A DNA stretch of 12,004 nt from Comamonadaceae bacterium. Lineage in GTDB: Bacteria; Pseudomonadota; Gammaproteobacteria; Burkholderiales; Burkholderiaceae_C. The stretch is from assembly GCA_013298415.1 (NCBI GenBank), contig JAAFHN010000035.1:1-12004 (forward strand). The letters run 5' to 3'. Below the pieces are notes generated by a model that was not told the DNA's origin, searched no databases, and saw nothing but the letters and a program-made list of their open reading frames with translations. The translations under genes and the position numbers were made by a program. This document shows, piece after piece, positions 1 through 6,733 of the stretch (positions are counted from its first letter, which is position 1; each line of letters begins with the position of its first letter).

Positions 1-2154
1 CAGCACAAAGCTTTGCGTGATCCAAAGCGACGTACCACTCAGCGAGCTCTGCGGAACATTGTTCACGTAAAAGCGCAAGTAGTCATAGCCTTGTTCTGAC
101 GAGGTTCTCCAAGCAAAGCTCACGCGTCCCGGCCCCGTGACCGTGGTGCTCATTTGCGAGTTTTGCAAATCGCCGATCGCGCCGGCCTGGGCGGAGGACG
201 TGCCAACCAGCGCTTGCTGACTCTGGCCGAAGAATGGCTGAGCACCGCCGGTGCTGAAGGTGAGCGATGGGTTGTCCAAGGCGGTGGACAGGGCAATGAA
301 AGGCTGTGAGAAAGTCGCCGTCACGGCCCGCGCTTGGCTCAAGTTCACGACGCAGGCTCCCGTACCGCTGCAAGCCCCACTCCAGCCATCGAACGTAGCC
401 CCCACTGCCGGTTGCGCGGCCAGCGTCACGACCGAATTCGCCTGGAAGTGCTGCGAGCAAGCCGAGCCGCAGCTGATGCCCGCCGGAGTTGACGTGACGG
501 TCCCGCCCGCGTTGCCCGAGCGCTGCACTTGCAAAGGGAAGGTCACGAACGAGCTGGTGCCCTCCAAAAATCTGCTCAGCCCCAAGTTGTAGCTGATGTC
601 CATCCGCCCATACATGTTGGTGCCGTCGGGCAAAGAGCAGTTGGAGGTGCCGCCGTACAGCTGCCCGATCACCCGAAGACTTCCATTCACATTGGTGAAG
701 AGGGGGGAGCCGCTTGAGCCCCCTTCAGTTGTGCCCGCAGTGAATTGAATCTCTGAAAACGCGCCCGTGGCCGAAGTAGCCGAATTGCACGTAAAGGTGC
801 CGCCCCCACTGCTGGTGCAGTTGCGCCAGCCGCGCAAAGGTCCGAAAGCGGCCTTGAGCATGTCGCCGCTCGGGTGGTGCAAAGCAGACATTTGCTGACC
901 GGCCGAAGGCGGATCAACGCCCCAGCCAAGGTAGGTGACACCTGGCGGCGGCGCAGTGTTCAGCCTGAGCAGCGAAACATCGGTTTGCGAGGTATTGAAG
1001 AGCAAAACGGCACCACCAGAGCGCGTGACCGTGTTCGGCGAGAGCTGCGGCGAGCCGCAACTGGCCGAGCGGTAAAACCAAAAGGTTTGGACGCTGGACG
1101 CCTCAGACTGCTTGCTGATGCAGTGGTTGGCCGTGAGCAAATAGGGCGTGAAGCTCAGCCCGCGGTCATTCAAAAGCGAACCCGTGCAGAGAAAAGAAGC
1201 GCCGGTTTCCTTGGTGAAAGAGATGCGTGCAACACCCGGCGCGAGGCCTGAGAGCTGGGGGTAGCAATTGGCATCGATGTTGCACGAGCCCGATTCACCG
1301 ACCTTGGCCCGCTCAAGGCCAGAAACCCGCGCGTCTGGCAGGCCTGCTGCCGGGGGTTCGAAGAAGTGGGAGACGCGGCTGGGGCTGATACGCACTTCGT
1401 CTGGCGCAAGGCCCGAGGGCAGGTCTAGAGCGATGACAAACTGTTCGCCGCTGATGTACGGCGTCCAGAACTGACCCATCACGCCCTTCACTGGCGCGTT
1501 CAGAAGCTGAAGCTGAGCCTTCACCTCTTTGCCAGAGAACACGTGCTCGACGCTGCCATCGGGCGCAAAGACACGCAATTTCGCAGCATCTGGCAACTTT
1601 TCGACCATCAAGGCGATGCGTGCGCCAGCCGCGCCCGGCACTGCCACAGCCATCTCCGACACAAGACCGCTCGCTTGTTTTTGCCAGTTGAGGCTTTTGG
1701 CGCTTGCGCCGTTGGCAAATGCTAGCTCGCGGGGCAGGGCGATTTGGCGAGCGCCTTCTCGAGCTGAGCGAGCGCCTTCGATGCTGAGGGCGAGCTCTCG
1801 CGAGTCTTCTGCCGCCACGTATTGAGGCACAAAGCCGGTTTTTGCGAGGGCCACGCGTGCGCGCTGCGTCTGATCGGGCGTCAGTCGCGCGGCGTCGGGT
1901 TGGGCATGCGGCACTGGCGGCGGCACGTAGGCGCCAGCGACATGGATCACGGCATCGGGTCGTTCCGCAGAAACGGCCGTGGTGCCGAGGGCGAGGGGCG
2001 CGCTGAGGCCAGGAAGTTCGCTGCCTTCGGTTTTGCTTTGCGATCCTCCACCGCAGCCGGAGATCAGCAAGCCCGCCAGCACAAGCCAGAGTGCAAGACC
2101 TCGCGAGCTGAACAACGCAATCGCACCTATCCGAGTCTCGTCCAAAGTCAACAT
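1..2154 (-). CDS. Lysyl-endopeptidase-like S1 serine protease, lipoprotein, C-terminus cut by window edge
   Basis: The minus-strand frame is open from the ATG at 2154 to the left edge (718 codons, no stop). A lipoprotein signal comes first: hydrophobic residues 20-33 and lipobox LISGC with Cys34. Residues 35-285 look like a propeptide. The segment 288-530 matches Achromobacter protease I as I remember it: it opens with SGSCNID (288-294) and carries the triad His344 (TANHC), Asp392 (TDVSLL) and Ser481 (GGSSGSP). Residues 545-616 form an InlB-type bacterial repeat (FDGWSG...VTATF). From about 655 begins a domain typical of large secreted proteins (GPGRVSFAW, YDYLRFYV), cut by the edge. An in-frame stop lies about 13 codons upstream of the ATG with no other ATG between; the only Shine-Dalgarno-like sequence is a G-run. 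The likely role is an exported, outer-membrane-anchored endopeptidase. Lysine specificity is doubtful: the pocket segment reads GTNMYGR, without the Ser-Asp found in the Achromobacter enzyme. Confidence 0.9.
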   Translation of the reverse strand, partial: MLTLDETRIGAIALFSSRGLALWLVLAGLLISGCGGGSQSKTEGSELPGLSAPLALGTTAVSAERPDAVIHVAGAYVPPPVPHAQPDAARLTPDQTQRARVALAKTGFVPQYVAAEDSRELALSIEGARSAREGARQIALPRELAFANGASAKSLNWQKQASGLVSEMAVAVPGAAGARIALMVEKLPDAAKLRVFAPDGSVEHVFSGKEVKAQLQLLNAPVKGVMGQFWTPYISGEQFVIALDLPSGLAPDEVRISPSRVSHFFEPPAAGLPDARVSGLERAKVGESGSCNIDANCYPQLSGLAPGVARISFTKETGASFLCTGSLLNDRGLSFTPYLLTANHCISKQSEASSVQTFWFYRSASCGSPQLSPNTVTRSGGAVLLFNTSQTDVSLLRLNTAPPPGVTYLGWGVDPPSAGQQMSALHHPSGDMLKAAFGPLRGWRNCTSSGGGTFTCNSATSATGAFSEIQFTAGTTEGGSSGSPLFTNVNGSLRVIGQLYGGTSNCSLPDGTNMYGRMDISYNLGLSRFLEGTSSFVTFPLQVQRSGNAGGTVTSTPAGISCGSACSQHFQANSVVTLAAQPAVGATFDGWSGACSGTGACVVNLSQARAVTATFSQPFIALSTALDNPSLTFSTGGAQPFFGQSQQALVGTSSAQAGAIGDLQNSQMSTTVTGPGRVSFAWRTSSEQGYDYLRFYVNNVPQSSLSGTSLWITQSFVL

Positions 2155-2303
2155 GCACGCCCCCGCTGGTTTCAGTCTCCAGCCCCTTGCTCAGGGATAC
2201 GATCAATCGAGGATGCTGTAGACCGTTGGGATTCTATTGCGTCGACGCGGCAAAGCCGAGCGTTTGGCCACCCCAAAAGCGCCGAGAAACCGGTACCGTC
2301 GGC
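2155..2303 (-). promoter_or_regulatory. Leader and promoter region of the protease gene
   Basis: This is the stretch between the upstream terminator and the protease start, so it must hold the protease promoter if the gene is transcribed on its own. A minus-strand TAGAAT at 2236-2231 resembles a -10 box, but I see no convincing -35 hexamer at the right spacing, so the exact promoter is not assigned. Confidence 0.3.
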
Positions 2304-2338
2304 AAAAAAAAGGGCGTAGCCCAAGCTACGCCCTTTTT
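2304..2338 (-). terminator. Rho-independent terminator, potentially bidirectional
   Basis: A perfect 10-bp stem (AGGGCGTAGC at 2311-2320 with GCTACGCCCT at 2325-2334) closes a CCAA loop. It is flanked by seven A on the left and further T on the right, so a U-tract follows the hairpin on either strand. It lies 77 bp after the stop of the cysteine-rich gene and before the protease start. It therefore ends the cysteine-rich transcript and separates the two genes into different transcription units. Confidence 0.9.
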
Positions 2339-2415
2339 GGCCGCACCGCGCGGTACTCGGCTTTGGACAGTTGCGAGGCGGGAAGTTCTACCGCCCCGCT
2401 CCTAACCGTGTGCCG

Positions 2416-3780
2416 CTAGCGGCGCGTGACCTGCCACTTCTTCACCAGGGCACCCCAGCTCGCGCGGTACAACCCGCCGTCCCAGCCTCGATACTCCATG
2501 TACCAGTCTTGGTGGCTGTTCACCAGCCTGCCGTTGACTTGTTTTCCTTCGTCGGCGCCAGGCTGATGGATGAATCCATCTGGCGTCAGGAATGCGACCC
2601 AGCGTTGACCGTCGGCGGCAACGTAGCGCAGGGCATTGGACTCGCCACCTGGCTGAGTTCCTGCGCCGACCGTGAAGTTGTTGCCGGATCGTCCTGCGTT
2701 CAGTTGTCTGCCGTTCCAGTCCACGAATTGGAAGCGATCGGCCGTGAGCACAGTGAGCATGTCGATGGGGCGACGGGTGTTGGCCGTGGATGCGCCGGGT
2801 TCATTGCAGATGGGTTTGTTGAACGCCTTGACCAGGCTCGCAATGCCGGTGGGATCGAGCATGGTCGGGTCAAAGTCTTGCCCCACGGACGCAAGCGCCA
2901 TGTTTTCAAGTTGCATCTCGGTGTAGCTCTGCCCAGCCTTGCGTGCGGCATCCCGGATGGCGGCTTTTGCGGCTTCCTTGGCGATACCCCGGGTTGCGAT
3001 GCGTGCTGCTGTGGATGCCGCTGCCTTGGCCGCTCCAGCTGCACCTCCGGTGACAACTGTGCCGACCAAAGTGCCAATGGTCTCCAAAGAAGCAATCACC
3101 ATGTCAGCCGTCGCCTTCACGCACATGGCCTGATCGATGGCGCACAAGCCACCGCACTCAAAACCATACTCCCCTTGGCATCGACCCCAGCACACCGGCC
3201 CCGCACCATCGAAGCCGGGGCGGCAGCCTTGGTAGCACAAGCCGGCATCCGCTTGCTTGCCAGCTGAGCACACCAAGGGCTCTCCGGCACCCCTGCCGTA
3301 ACTTGGCTTTGTGCAGGTCAGGCCCGCCTCTGCAAAACCTGCCGGGCAGGCTTGGGTGCTCCAGCACACAGGTCCGCGGCCGGTATAGCCGGCCTTGCAC
3401 CTTGGGTACTGCAATAACCCATCTTGCTCACACCCCTGAGCGTGTTCGCGCCGACACTGGGCCAGGTCCACATACCCAGCAGTTCGACCGTAGCTTGGTT
3501 CTGGTTTGGCGCAAAAAGCTCCCATGTCCTGCATGCCAGCAGGGCAACTGCCCCAGCACACTGGGCCATTGCCCAAAAAGCCTGGGCGGCACTGTTCGTA
3601 GCAAAGCGCCCCGTTTCGCTCCAGCCCCGGTCGGCAACTGTCTGGCACTTCACCCACGCCGCGGCCGTAAGTGGATTTCCAGCACACGTCTTTTTCCTGC
3701 GCCCATGCCATTTGAGAGGCCGTTGCCATCAAGAGCGCCATGAAAACCAAGAGCGCTTGAAGCCAGTTTTTTCGAACCAT
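2416..3780 (-). CDS. Secreted cysteine-rich YGRG-repeat protein of unknown function
   Basis: A 454-residue protein. The ATG at 3780 is chosen because GGAG lies a few bases upstream and residues 1-27 then form a clean signal peptide (positive start, hydrophobic core, cleavage after AWA). An upstream in-frame ATG at 3891 would bury this signal. Residues 37-220 hold three repeats of about 60 residues. Each starts with YGR(G/T)xG (38, 97, 161), has a C-R/K-x-G-F/Y-x-G-x-G-P-V-C-W core (64-76, 128-140, 186-198) and usually ends in a C-x-K-P unit. With about 20 cysteines, disulfides in the periplasm or outside are likely. Residues 226-300 are Ala/Gly-rich and could be a helix or membrane-active segment. 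Residues 340-454 form a Trp/Gly-rich domain I do not recognise. I know of no characterised bacterial protein with this layout. The gene is divergent from the sensor kinase and has its own terminator. Confidence 0.85.
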   Translation of the reverse strand: MVRKNWLQALLVFMALLMATASQMAWAQEKDVCWKSTYGRGVGEVPDSCRPGLERNGALCYEQCRPGFLGNGPVCWGSCPAGMQDMGAFCAKPEPSYGRTAGYVDLAQCRREHAQGCEQDGLLQYPRCKAGYTGRGPVCWSTQACPAGFAEAGLTCTKPSYGRGAGEPLVCSAGKQADAGLCYQGCRPGFDGAGPVCWGRCQGEYGFECGGLCAIDQAMCVKATADMVIASLETIGTLVGTVVTGGAAGAAKAAASTAARIATRGIAKEAAKAAIRDAARKAGQSYTEMQLENMALASVGQDFDPTMLDPTGIASLVKAFNKPICNEPGASTANTRRPIDMLTVLTADRFQFVDWNGRQLNAGRSGNNFTVGAGTQPGGESNALRYVAADGQRWVAFLTPDGFIHQPGADEGKQVNGRLVNSHQDWYMEYRGWDGGLYRASWGALVKKWQVTRR

Positions 3781-3809
3781 TGGTGTCTCCAATTTAGAAT
3801 CATCCGTTG

Positions 3810-3832
3810 AAGGGGCCTCTGCAACGCCCCTT
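3810..3832 (-). promoter_or_regulatory. Small hairpin in the leader of the cysteine-rich gene
   Basis: AAGGGGC at 3810-3816 is complementary to GCCCCTT at 3826-3832, giving a 7-bp stem with a 9-base loop about 30 bp upstream of the cysteine-rich start codon. No U-tract follows on the minus strand, so it is not a simple terminator. It could be an mRNA leader structure or chance. Confidence 0.35.
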
Positions 3833-3879
3833 GCGGCCAACGCGAGCCAGCTCCGGGTACGCAGCGTGGTAGAGGCCTT

Positions 3880-3906
3880 GCCAAACAGCATCTCTCGCTG
3901 TTTGGC
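3880..3906. promoter_or_regulatory. Perfect 10-bp inverted repeat, possible operator or leader hairpin
   Basis: GCCAAACAGC (3880-3889) and GCTGTTTGGC (3897-3906) are exact reverse complements separated by 7 bases. The centre lies about 113 bp upstream of the cysteine-rich start and about 203 bp upstream of the kinase start. Two half-sites of this length with centres about 17 bp apart could bind a dimeric regulator; the same bases could also fold as an RNA hairpin. No U-run follows on either strand, so a terminator is unlikely. Confidence 0.5.
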
Positions 3907-4095
3907 TCGCTTCTAGGCTGGCTGCGCATTTCAGATGCGGCCCGCGCTGAACATCAACAGGTTCTGCGGCGGTTGCTTCGAATCGTAGAAGCCGCGTGCC
4001 GCCTCGAGACTAGTCCTAAAGGCGTAAGTGCCAATAGCCAGGTGTGACTTTTTTCGCGTAGCGTAAGGTCCTTGATATGGTGCTTTGCAGGAATC

Positions 4096-5970
4096 ATGAC
4101 TAGGCCATTTTTTCAGCCCATCCGTCCCAACGCGCGTGTGCAGGCTGAGATGAGGCGCGCCTTGCGGGCCGCTATGCCGGCAAACCTGGGCGGAAATGCC
4201 CTCATGGCTGGACTGCTCAGTTCCCTGGTTGGGCTTGCTGCGCCTGGTGGGGCCAGACAGATTTGGTTTGTGTGCATGCTCGCCCAATTCATACCTGCTG
4301 CGGCGTATTGGTGGCTGCGCGTGCGGCCCCCAGTTGCTGTGGTGCGCCCGCACATCCGGCTTGGTGCGGCCATCGCACTCTTTGCCGGTTGTTGCTGGGG
4401 CGCAGGTGCCGGCGTTCTCTTTGCAACGGGGCAGGCGCTTGACCAAGTCGCGGTGCTGTTCGTGGTGGCTGGCTTGGGTATGGGCGGCGTCTACACCATG
4501 GGTCACGAGCCACGGATGTATTTTTGCTTCGTCTATCCCGCTGTTGTGCCTCTGTCCGTGATGTGTTTGGTAGGCGATGGGCTTGGGCCCGAGTGGGCGC
4601 TGATGTGTGTTTTGTACCTTGCGATCGTGAGCTGGGCTGCACTCGCGTTCCATGCAACGCTTGCCAGGTCGTTTGCATTGAGTTTCGAAAACGCGGACTT
4701 GGCTGCGGAACTGCAGATCCAACGCGATGCAGCGCAGTCGATCAGCGCCTCGAAAACCCACTTCATCGCGGCCGCAAGTCACGATTTGCGCCAACCACTC
4801 AATGCGCTGGCTCTGAACCTGTACGCGTTGAAATCCGCCAGCTCCGGCAAACGACCTCATCCTGCCATCGAGAATGCCCAAGCCTCCGTTGAAAATCTGG
4901 CCCAACTGCTCAATGGCTTGCTCGACACTGCCCGGCTGGACACAGGCGTCATGCAGGCAAGACCAGCCGCATTCGATCTCATCGCTTTGCTGCGCAAGCT
5001 GATGCTGAGTTTTGCGCCCCTTGCAAATCGAAAGGGGCTTGACCTGCGCCTGCGTGCCCCCGCACAGGTGAGCGCATTTTGTGACCAGCTGCTGCTTGAG
5101 CGAGTGCTGCTTAACCTGATCGACAACGCGCTCCGGTACACCGAAAGCGGCGGCGTTCTGGTTGCTTTGCGAAGGAAAAACGGCGCTGCCCGGCTCGAGG
5201 TCTGGGACACCGGCAGTGGCATGGGCGACCCAGATGCGCGGGCGCTTTTCCTTCCCTATGTTCGTGGCAAGGTCGGCGAACACGGGAGCCAAGAGCACCA
5301 CGCAGCGGGGGTCGGCCTTGGCCTCACGATTGCCCTGCAGCACGCGCAGGCGCTCGGCGCCGACTTGGTGTGGCGGAGTCGGCCCGGCCAGGGCAGCCGT
5401 TTTTCATTTGCGCTGCCCTTGTCCGCGCTGAAAGCCGACGATCTCGGCAGGAGCATCCCTCACGACATTCAGGGCGGGAGCCGCGTGCGCGTCAACCCAC
5501 AGACATCCGTGCCAAATCCGGACGCTGAGGGGCTTGCGCCTGCGACCGAGCCAGTCTGGATGGTGTTGGTGGAAGACGACTTGGCGGCTTTCGACGCACT
5601 CGCACTCGTGTTGAGATCCCGTAATTGGGGGCTGAGTGCCCACCGCAGCGCAGGCGAGGCGAAGGCGCAGGTGCTTGCCCGGCCGGGCAAACCGTTTGCA
5701 CTGGTGGTGGACTTTCAACTGGATGGCGCTGACGGCATGAACGGCATGGAATTGATTGCAGAGCTGCGAGAGCAGTACAACGACGCCGGTCTACCCGCCC
5801 TTTTGATGAGTGGGGTGCCCGGGCCGCAACTCTCGAGTGAGTGCGAGCGTGAGGGTGTGACCTTCATGGCCAAGCCCCTCAATCTGGAGGCAATTTTGAA
5901 CTGGGCAAGCAGCTCTTTGAACAAGCTCAGCCAGACGGCCGCTCAAGTTGGTCCGGCACCCTCACGCTGA
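4096..5970 (+). CDS. Hybrid sensor histidine kinase, membrane-bound, with C-terminal receiver
   Basis: A 624-residue protein. The ATG at 4096 has AGGA five bases upstream; the same frame extends to a TTG at 4072, which is less likely. Residues 30-187 hold about six hydrophobic helices and form the membrane sensor part. The HisKA dimerisation domain has the phospho-acceptor His229 in SHDLRQPL. The HATPase domain has N-box Asn344 (NLIDNALRY), G1 Asp371 (DTGSGM) and G2 GVGLGL (405-410). After a linker (441-487), a receiver domain has acidic Glu493-Asp494-Asp495, phospho-acceptor Asp539 (VVDFQLDG), Ser572 and Lys593 (MAKPL). All residues needed for kinase and receiver chemistry are present. The gene converges on a NarL/LuxR response regulator and overlaps its 3' end by 44 bp, so the two are probably partners. 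The receiver could tune the kinase or act in a relay. The signal sensed is unknown. Confidence 0.93.
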   Translation: MTRPFFQPIRPNARVQAEMRRALRAAMPANLGGNALMAGLLSSLVGLAAPGGARQIWFVCMLAQFIPAAAYWWLRVRPPVAVVRPHIRLGAAIALFAGCCWGAGAGVLFATGQALDQVAVLFVVAGLGMGGVYTMGHEPRMYFCFVYPAVVPLSVMCLVGDGLGPEWALMCVLYLAIVSWAALAFHATLARSFALSFENADLAAELQIQRDAAQSISASKTHFIAAASHDLRQPLNALALNLYALKSASSGKRPHPAIENAQASVENLAQLLNGLLDTARLDTGVMQARPAAFDLIALLRKLMLSFAPLANRKGLDLRLRAPAQVSAFCDQLLLERVLLNLIDNALRYTESGGVLVALRRKNGAARLEVWDTGSGMGDPDARALFLPYVRGKVGEHGSQEHHAAGVGLGLTIALQHAQALGADLVWRSRPGQGSRFSFALPLSALKADDLGRSIPHDIQGGSRVRVNPQTSVPNPDAEGLAPATEPVWMVLVEDDLAAFDALALVLRSRNWGLSAHRSAGEAKAQVLARPGKPFALVVDFQLDGADGMNGMELIAELREQYNDAGLPALLMSGVPGPQLSSECEREGVTFMAKPLNLEAILNWASSSLNKLSQTAAQVGPAPSR

Positions 5971-6646
5971 GCGCGGCCTGGGTGCGATTGCTGACGCCGA
6001 GCGCTTTGAAAATCGCGGCAACATGAACCTTGATGGTGCTTTCAGCCGTACCTAGCCTTTTGGCAATCTCCTTGTTGCTTTCTCCGTGCGCGATACCCAA
6101 AAGCACATCCTGCTGCCTAGCCGTTAGTAAGGCGCCAGGGCTTGTTGCTGCCTGTTCGTCTGGTGCCTCAGCTGAGCTTCGCCGAAAAGAATCGCTCTTC
6201 TCAAGTTGCTCGAGCACCTGGGTCACGATGTGTTGCGGGGGGCTGCTTTTGTGCAGGAATACGCGCGCTCCGCTGGCAAGAGCCAGCGTGTGCTCTTCGT
6301 CGGTCTCGCTCGCCGAAAGGATCAAGATCGGCAAGCTGGGATCCATGGCCGCGAGCCGGGCGATTTCGCGGCAGGTCTGTGCGGCAGCGGAATTTGGCAA
6401 GTTCAGATCCACCAGCAGCAAATCGAAGTTGGTCGCTTTGATTGCTCGCCAGGCATCCACCCAGCAGCTGCAAGTGACCACGTTGGCGCGGGTCACGGAC
6501 CCGAGCGCTTGTACCAATCCTGCGAGCACCAGGGGATGATCGTCAATGACGAGGATTTGCGGCATCGATCGAGCTGTGTCCCCAGCCTGGTGTGTGTTTG
6601 CGGATACCGAGTGCGCTTGCGCCCGAACCAAAGTGTTTGAATCCAT
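5927..6646 (-). CDS. NarL/LuxR-family response regulator
   Basis: A 239-residue DNA-binding response regulator. The receiver spans about 29-150 with acidic pair Asp35-Asp36, phospho-acceptor Asp80 (LLLVDLNLPN), Ser111 and Lys133. A linker leads to a LuxR-type helix-turn-helix at 173-230 (LTARQQDVLLGIAHGESNKE; NKEIAKRLGTAESTIKVHVA). The ATG at 6646 is used; the alternative ATG at 6565 starts directly before PQILVIDDHPLV, the usual beginning of such receivers. Neither has a well-spaced Shine-Dalgarno sequence, so the start is uncertain by 27 residues. The gene is convergent with the hybrid kinase. It also lies 87 bp downstream of the acyl-CoA synthetase on the same strand with no clear terminator between, so some read-through from there is possible. 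It probably acts as transcription factor for the adjacent kinase. Confidence 0.93.
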   Translation of the reverse strand: MDSNTLVRAQAHSVSANTHQAGDTARSMPQILVIDDHPLVLAGLVQALGSVTRANVVTCSCWVDAWRAIKATNFDLLLVDLNLPNSAAAQTCREIARLAAMDPSLPILILSASETDEEHTLALASGARVFLHKSSPPQHIVTQVLEQLEKSDSFRRSSAEAPDEQAATSPGALLTARQQDVLLGIAHGESNKEIAKRLGTAESTIKVHVAAIFKALGVSNRTQAALSVRVPDQLERPSG

Positions 6647-6733
6647 GGGATGCTGCTGTCGTACGTGATGGCCAAGGGAAGGCGCGGCGCCGGATCGCCC
6701 GCAGGATGAAGGGGTGCAACCGTGCGGAAACCC
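6647..6733. other. Short gap between acyl-CoA synthetase and response regulator
   Basis: This is an 87-bp GC-rich spacer between two minus-strand genes. I see no T-tract hairpin that would end the synthetase transcript here and no confident promoter for the regulator. Confidence 0.4.

Larger units (their letters stand above)
3781..4095. other. Divergent intergenic region between the cysteine-rich gene and the hybrid kinase
   Basis: This 315-bp gap must contain the start signals for both divergent genes. It holds two inverted repeats, listed separately. No gene is credible here: the only long open frame entering it is an antisense frame that continues through the kinase gene. The leader of the cysteine-rich gene ends with GGAG before its ATG, and the kinase leader ends with AGGA before its ATG. 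I do not see a confident sigma-70 -35/-10 pair in either direction. Confidence 0.6.

Noticed and set aside
1313..2206. A 297-codon minus-strand open frame overlapping the protease start.
   Set aside because: It is in a different frame from the protease, is extremely Arg-rich, and the protease frame has the lipobox and triad.
2371..3267. A 298-codon plus-strand open frame over the cysteine-rich gene.
   Set aside because: It runs through the intrinsic terminator side and opposite a gene with signal peptide and clear repeats.
3781..3891. Upstream in-frame extension of the cysteine-rich protein to an ATG at 3891.
   Set aside because: The internal ATG at 3780 has GGAG upstream and gives a proper signal peptide; the extension crosses the leader hairpin and the edge of the perfect inverted repeat.
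3931..5343. A 470-codon open frame antisense to the hybrid kinase.
   Set aside because: It lies opposite a clear kinase with all catalytic motifs; its product is rich in His, Gln and Cys, has no recognisable domain, and is best explained by GC-rich codon bias.
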